Positions 5,998 to 8,569 of a DNA stretch of 8,569 bases are shown here, piece after piece. The DNA is taken from assembly GCA_035541855.1 (NCBI GenBank), contig DATKMM010000069.1, positions 1 to 8,569 on the forward strand. The letters are read 5' to 3'. Every line of letters begins with the position of its first letter. Position 1 is the stretch's first letter. This DNA is from JAJXYP01 sp035541855. Lineage in GTDB: Bacteria; Patescibacteriota; Minisyncoccia; UBA6257; 2-01-FULL-56-20. Under the pieces are notes generated by a model, which saw only the letters and a list, made by a program, of their open reading frames with translations, did no database searches and was not told the origin of the DNA. The translations under genes were made by a program, and so were the position numbers.

Positions 5998-6804
5998 CTA
6001 TCGGATTGTATTAACCATAAACACTGATTCGACGCTTTCGAGATACGGCGCAAGCTCGTCGGCGATTCTGGTTGTGTTCAGAACCGGCGTACGGTATTCC
6101 AAGGTAATATGGAACTTTGCCGGTATGTAACCAGGTCTGCCGACAGCTGCTAGTTTGTTGCGATCACGGGCCAAGATGATGAATTGGGTTCCATGCGCGC
6201 CGATGAGCAGAGCGGCCGCTTCTTGGCTGAGGGTCGGTCCGAATGTTACGGTAACCGAATCTTCCCTCCTCCTCATTCGCGCGAGAGCTTCCACCAAATG
6301 GCGTCGTCGCGTGGCCTCAGATCCCGGTTGAAGCGCAGCAGAAACCGCGAGCCAGTAGGCCTCGTCAATCCAATGGCGTTCATCACTCATGAATTTCACA
6401 AAGACTTCACGTTTCGTGATGTGCTTCGTGAGTGCAAGTACGGGTGGATAGTTGAAAACAGCCGCGATCTTGTTGATGAATGCGACGATTTCGAAAGGCG
6501 ATTTGTGTTTGAGTGGTGCGTCTGTGCCGATATCGAATTCGAGCTCCCCGGTCGGTAAACGACGGTCAAGCATAAATCCGAGATCGATCTTTTCCAGGCC
6601 TGGCTTGAATGGTCTCAGGATATCAGCGGCCAGATGAAGATCTTTTTGAATGACCACGCTTGCCTTGGTTATGTCGGTGGCCTTAGTCACCCGATCGTGG
6701 CATACCGAGACGGAGGTTAGGCAAAAGCGGTTTTCGGGTGCAAATGGACGCGTCCAACTTGCGGTGTACTGTTCTATCCGATCCCTGACGGGAGGATGTT
6801 GCAT
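5998..6804 (-). CDS. Hypothetical protein, 268 aa, family not recognised
   Basis: A soluble protein without signal peptide or membrane span. The look is mixed alpha/beta. Notable segments are KIDLGFMLDRRLPTGELEFDIG (72-93), HITKREVFVKFM (128-139), a basic helix with TRRRH and RMRRRED (165-182), a strand-rich FGPTLSQEAAALLIGAHGTQFIIL (188-211), and AKFHITLEYRTPV (229-241) near the C-terminus. The lone HITL resembles one half of the paired HxTx motif of 2H phosphoesterases, but I see no second copy, so I do not assign it. The start is set by GGAAAGGA 4 nt before the ATG, with no in-frame alternative start back to a TAG upstream. Codon use and GC are clearly lower than in the flanking housekeeping genes, suggesting acquisition. 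An IS1595 element sits about 100 bp upstream of the start, between the gene and the sequence that used to precede it. A dedicated terminator follows. Confidence 0.7.
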   Translation of the reverse strand: MQHPPVRDRIEQYTASWTRPFAPENRFCLTSVSVCHDRVTKATDITKASVVIQKDLHLAADILRPFKPGLEKIDLGFMLDRRLPTGELEFDIGTDAPLKHKSPFEIVAFINKIAAVFNYPPVLALTKHITKREVFVKFMSDERHWIDEAYWLAVSAALQPGSEATRRRHLVEALARMRRREDSVTVTFGPTLSQEAAALLIGAHGTQFIILARDRNKLAAVGRPGYIPAKFHITLEYRTPVLNTTRIADELAPYLESVESVFMVNTIR

Positions 6805-6808
6805 ACGT

Positions 6809-6816
6809 TCCTTTCC
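6809..6816 (-). promoter_or_regulatory. Shine-Dalgarno site of the 268-aa gene
   Basis: GGAAAGGA on the minus strand lies 4 nt before the ATG at 6804 and fixes that start. This contrasts with the four genes to the left, which have no ribosome site and a -10 abutting the ATG. Confidence 0.6.
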
Positions 6817-6902
6817 GCTGCGCGTGAACTTGGCGCACGATGTTCGGTGGGCTTCAAGTGCCTATCGTTCGATAGAGCTTATCAAAGCAGCTGCGGTCAG
6901 GG

Positions 6903-6910
6903 TAACAATT
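6903..6910. repeat. Left 8-bp target-site duplication of the IS
   Basis: TAACAATT lies immediately outside the left inverted repeat. It is identical to 7755-7762 immediately outside the right inverted repeat. Eight-bp duplications are the rule for the IS1595 family. Confidence 0.92.
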
Positions 6911-6934
6911 GGGCTCTCTTAGCAAGTTGGCGCA
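6911..6934 (+). repeat. IS1595 terminal inverted repeat, left (transposase 3' end)
   Basis: Starts GGGCTCTCTTAGCAAG and ends GTTGGCGCA. It contains the transposase stop codon (TAA at 6921-6919, minus strand), so the last codons of the transposase lie inside the repeat. Confidence 0.88.
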
Positions 6935-7719
6935 AGCATGAGTGATTTTTGTAAGTAGTATCTGGGATTTTTGAACATTTCGGGTGAGGAAAATCTGACG
7001 GCAAATTCCCTCAGGTAATCCGGCATCTTTTCTGCAGTCACATGATGGTACATTCTCCGGATGAAGGTCCTCATATTGCCGAACGTGCCTTCGATCTCGG
7101 AGGTCTTGCCGAACTCCCATCTGGCGTGGATGTCGGTCCCATGTTGCACGGGCCACCACCGTTCGATGCCCCGGTAGATCATGGCGCCATCGGTATGAAG
7201 CTTCGACCCCGGCTTCACATATTGCTCAAGGAATTTGACCGCATCCTGCCGATCAACCGATCGCTCCGGCAGGATGACATACGCCACCTTCCGTGATCGT
7301 GGCTGCTTTGCCATCACGAGCGACCATCCTTTGCCATATGCCTCATCGAGCTGCACGATACGTTCGAGAATATGCTGGTTCTCGGGCAAATGTTTCCGGA
7401 ATCGGTCATACCAATGCCTGATGGCAAGTTCCGAGAGACCGGAAAGTGCCATCGCCTGCTTCACGGGAATCTGCGAGGTCCAGCACCAGAGTACGAGCCA
7501 CCATTTCGTGAGGGGCAATTTGATGTTGCCGAGCCAGGTATGCGAGAGGAGGGTAAATCTCCTCCGGCAGCGGCGGCACCAGTACCGGTCACGACTTTTC
7601 CAGACCTGCCGGTATCGGCACATCGGGCAGAAGATGTTTTTCCCGAAAAGAATTCGCCGCAAAAACTTCTGAATCTGCGCTTCCGACGGAATTTGATTGA
7701 GTTGGTACATATCCTTCAT
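6919..7719 (-). CDS. IS1595-family (ISXO2-like) DDE transposase
   Basis: Catalyses cut-and-paste or copy transposition of the surrounding element. 266 aa. An N-terminal zinc ribbon is formed by C31/C34 (CPMC) and C48/C51 (CRRC), followed by a basic helix region (RHWYDRFRKH, 101-110) for DNA binding. The RNase H-like catalytic core shows the first acidic residue in IVQLDEAYGKG (D125), the second in LHTDGAMIY (D177), and the third region in KTSEIEGTFGNMRTFIRRMYHHV (205-227), followed by the family's YLREFAVRFS (235-244). In this family the third catalytic residue is N or E, followed by K/R. Here E208 or E210 are the candidates, and the usual lysine may be replaced by arginine. The ATG at 7719 is taken as the start; a second ATG at 7710 is possible. 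The gene is intact with no frameshift. Its promoter is probably in the right inverted repeat and flank (for example TTGTCA at 7773-7768 with TAATCT at 7751-7746). Confidence 0.93.
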   Translation of the reverse strand: MKDMYQLNQIPSEAQIQKFLRRILFGKNIFCPMCRYRQVWKSRDRYWCRRCRRRFTLLSHTWLGNIKLPLTKWWLVLWCWTSQIPVKQAMALSGLSELAIRHWYDRFRKHLPENQHILERIVQLDEAYGKGWSLVMAKQPRSRKVAYVILPERSVDRQDAVKFLEQYVKPGSKLHTDGAMIYRGIERWWPVQHGTDIHARWEFGKTSEIEGTFGNMRTFIRRMYHHVTAEKMPDYLREFAVRFSSPEMFKNPRYYLQKSLMLAPTC

Positions 7720-7730
7720 GGTAATGGATA

Positions 7731-7754
7731 TGCGCCAACATGCTTAGATTACCC
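7731..7754 (-). repeat. IS1595 terminal inverted repeat, right (transposase 5' end)
   Basis: Read inward on the minus strand it starts GGGTAATCTAAGCATG and ends GTTGGCGCA. It matches the left repeat at 19 of 24 positions. Confidence 0.88.
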
Positions 7755-7762
7755 TAACAATT
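7755..7762. repeat. Right 8-bp target-site duplication of the IS
   Basis: TAACAATT, an exact copy of 6903-6910, directly outside the right inverted repeat. Confidence 0.92.
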
Positions 7763-7797
7763 TTCATTGACAAAGTCAACCGATTCCAGTAGAAAAT

Positions 7798-7822
7798 AAA
7801 AAAGGGCGAAATTGCTTCGCCC
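7798..7822 (-). terminator. Rho-independent terminator after the trigger factor/60-aa unit
   Basis: On the minus strand GGGCGAA (7822-7816) pairs with TTCGCCC (7810-7804) around a 5-nt loop and runs directly into TTTTTT (7803-7798). It begins 2 nt past the stop of the 60-aa gene. Confidence 0.85.
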
Positions 7823-7824
7823 CG

Positions 7825-8007
7825 TTAGGGAAGTGGTAAAAATCGGTAGCAAACTCCCGGGACAGAATGGTCTCTGACCAAACTTCCAGAAGCGTAGGTT
7901 TCCGGGAATTCCTTCTCCCAGGCTTCCCACTTTGGCCGCCAGTACTGCAAAAGCGCCGCATCTCGCATAGCACTGGATAGGATTTCCAGTGTTTTCAGAT
8001 CAATCAT
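7825..8007 (-). CDS. Small hypothetical protein downstream of trigger factor, 60 aa
   Basis: I do not recognise a family. The protein has an N-terminal acidic/hydrophobic helix (MIDLKTLEILSSAMRDAALL), an aromatic and charged patch QYWRPKWEAWEKEF (21-34), and a hydrophobic, proline-ending tail. No membrane span is present. Three independent signals support it as a gene: an AGGAG ribosome site 8 nt before the ATG, an extended -10 upstream (TGCTATCAT), and a terminator directly after the stop. It lies 31 nt downstream of the trigger factor stop with no terminator between, so it may also be read from the trigger factor promoter. GC is lower than in trigger factor. An overlapping frame at 7776-7973 reads through the terminator and is rejected. 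Function unknown. Confidence 0.65.
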   Translation of the reverse strand: MIDLKTLEILSSAMRDAALLQYWRPKWEAWEKEFPETYASGSLVRDHSVPGVCYRFLPLP

Positions 8008-8015
8008 TTTTGAAA

Positions 8016-8020
8016 CTCCT
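8016..8020 (-). promoter_or_regulatory. Shine-Dalgarno site of the 60-aa gene
   Basis: AGGAG on the minus strand, 8 nt before the ATG at 8007. This is a near-ideal spacing and the best ribosome site in the window. Confidence 0.75.
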
Positions 8021-8026
8021 AAAACA

Positions 8027-8035
8027 ATGATAGCA
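8027..8035 (-). promoter_or_regulatory. Extended -10 promoter upstream of the 60-aa gene
   Basis: TGCTATCAT on the minus strand (TG, one base, TATCAT; five of six to TATAAT) lies 19 nt before the ATG at 8007 and just downstream of the trigger factor stop. There is no good -35. It would give a short leader containing the AGGAG. Confidence 0.45.
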
Positions 8036-8038
8036 CGA

Positions 8039-8569
8039 TTATGAGTTTTCCATCGGCAGTCCGAGCAGGGCGAATATTTTTTCCTGGATGAGGAGCGCTT
8101 CGGAGGTCTCGCGGAGCCAGGCCTCGGTGCGGTCGGGGTACTGGAGCTTGAGGCGGGCGATGTTCGTCTGGATATCCCGTTCGCCTGGTTCGATGTTCTC
8201 GGCTTTCTGGATCTCGCGGAAGACGAGCGTGGTCTTGATGCGTTCGCCGATGAGGGCGCGCTCTTCCTTCTCGAGGTCGGCCTCGGTCTTCTTGGCTTGT
8301 TTCAAATAATCCTCGAGCGAAAGCTTGGCCTCCTCGAGCTGGGCGTTGCGGCGCTCCTCGAACGCATACCATTCCTCGTCGAGGAGCAGGCCGGGGATCT
8401 CCACTTTCGACTGCTTCACGACCTCGCGCATGATCTCCTCGCGCTTGTTCTCCTTTGCCTGCGCCTCCTTGTCCTGCGCCAGGTTCTCGCGCAGCTTCGC
8501 CTTGAACTCATCCACGGTCTTGAACGGGCCGAACGACTGCACGAGCTCGTCCGTCAGCTCCGGCTTTTT
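8039..8569 (-). CDS. tig: Trigger factor, C-terminal part (cut by window end)
   Basis: Ribosome-associated chaperone for nascent proteins in the cytosol. 176 C-terminal residues are visible and the frame remains open to the window edge, so the ribosome-binding and PPIase domains lie outside. The visible part begins KKPELTDELVQSFGPFKTVD, the start of the trigger factor C-terminal domain (PF05698; family pattern 'lP-e-l-d-D-e-f ... g-x-f-x-t-v-e-e'). It continues with long charged helices, the conserved VEIPGLLLDEEW segment with its IP-x-x-L-x-x-x-E pattern, and SLEDYLKQAKKTEADLEKE, and ends LLGLPMENS. Lysine and glutamate are abundant, as expected for the chaperone arms. In many bacteria tig precedes clpP/clpX; here it is followed by a 60-aa unassigned gene and a terminator instead. 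Confidence 0.88.
   Translation of the reverse strand, partial: KKPELTDELVQSFGPFKTVDEFKAKLRENLAQDKEAQAKENKREEIMREVVKQSKVEIPGLLLDEEWYAFEERRNAQLEEAKLSLEDYLKQAKKTEADLEKEERALIGERIKTTLVFREIQKAENIEPGERDIQTNIARLKLQYPDRTEAWLRETSEALLIQEKIFALLGLPMENS

Larger units (their letters stand above)
6911..7754 (-). mobile_element. Complete IS1595-family insertion sequence, 844 bp
   Basis: Both ends are resolved. The ends begin with GGG, as is usual for the family, and form imperfect 24-bp inverted repeats (19 of 24 identical) whose inner ends share GTTGGCGCA exactly. They are flanked by the perfect 8-bp duplication TAACAATT. The element holds one intact transposase gene filling nearly all of it, with no passenger gene. 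The identical duplication and intact gene indicate a recent, possibly still mobile, insertion. Confidence 0.92.

Noticed and set aside
4565..6130. A 521-codon plus-strand open frame antisense to the P1B ATPase
   Set aside because: It mirrors a clear ATPase frame in high-GC DNA. Its product is an implausible R/E/D-rich string without domains, and it runs through the ATPase promoter and a terminator.
5998..6804. Assignment of the 268-aa protein as a 2'-5' RNA ligase/2H phosphoesterase because of HITL at 232-235
   Set aside because: The family needs two HxTx motifs. Only one is visible, and the length and remaining sequence do not match what I know of the family.
6911..7754. A CRISPR array, toxin-antitoxin pair or defence island associated with the IS
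   Set aside because: No spaced direct repeats are visible. The element carries only the transposase, and the flanking small genes show no toxin or antitoxin signature I can recognise.
7776..7973. A 65-codon minus-strand frame overlapping the 60-aa gene
   Set aside because: It reads across the terminator hairpin and T-run and has no ribosome site. The other frame has all expression signals.
125..8569. Possible TGA recoding, because none of the nine complete or C-terminal gene ends uses TGA as stop
   Set aside because: Nine stops are too few, and the 992- and 581-codon genes contain no in-frame TGA, so nothing requires a changed code.

Overview
The window is a compact, GC-rich bacterial chromosome segment. 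It holds mostly housekeeping genes, plus one accessory stretch of visibly lower GC. No gene here fixes the lineage. Very short intergenic gaps, several apparently leaderless genes, a UvrD helicase fused to a RecB-like nuclease, and many small unassigned proteins would fit a Patescibacteria/CPR (Parcubacteria-like) genome, but this is inference. The standard genetic code fits all the long reading frames.

Layout. (1) 1-346, + strand: a possible 3' end of an unidentified CDS (stop 120-122), a 56-aa tryptophan-rich small membrane protein, and a strong terminator. (2) 360-3350, + strand: a 992-aa UvrD/Rep-type helicase with a C-terminal PD-(D/E)XK nuclease domain and four candidate iron-sulfur cysteines. 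(3) 3361-3858, - strand: an unassigned multi-span membrane protein, convergent with the helicase. (4) 3945-4166, + strand: a DUF167/YggU protein. (5) 4178-5923, - strand: a 581-aa P1B-type metal ATPase with a TPC membrane motif, convergent with the DUF167 gene. (6) 5998-8007, - strand: the accessory stretch. It has an unassigned 268-aa protein, a complete IS1595-family insertion sequence (6911-7754, imperfect inverted repeats, perfect 8-bp target duplication TAACAATT) and a 60-aa unassigned protein. (7) 8039-8569, - strand: the C-terminal 176 residues of trigger factor, cut by the window end.

Expression signals split in two. uvrD-like, the membrane protein, DUF167 and the P1B ATPase each have a -10-like hexamer exactly 6 nt before the ATG, so their transcripts should be leaderless. 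The accessory 268-aa and 60-aa genes instead have Shine-Dalgarno sequences. Two convergent pairs meet with only 10-11 nt between stops and no terminator between them. The first minus-strand terminator downstream of the ATPase lies beyond the DUF167 gene, so overlapping antisense transcription is likely.

I did not find a convincing multi-gene defence or other novel system. The most useful observations are the leaderless-promoter series, the Fe-S helicase-nuclease, the exactly resolved IS insertion upstream of an orphan gene, and the antisense architecture around DUF167.
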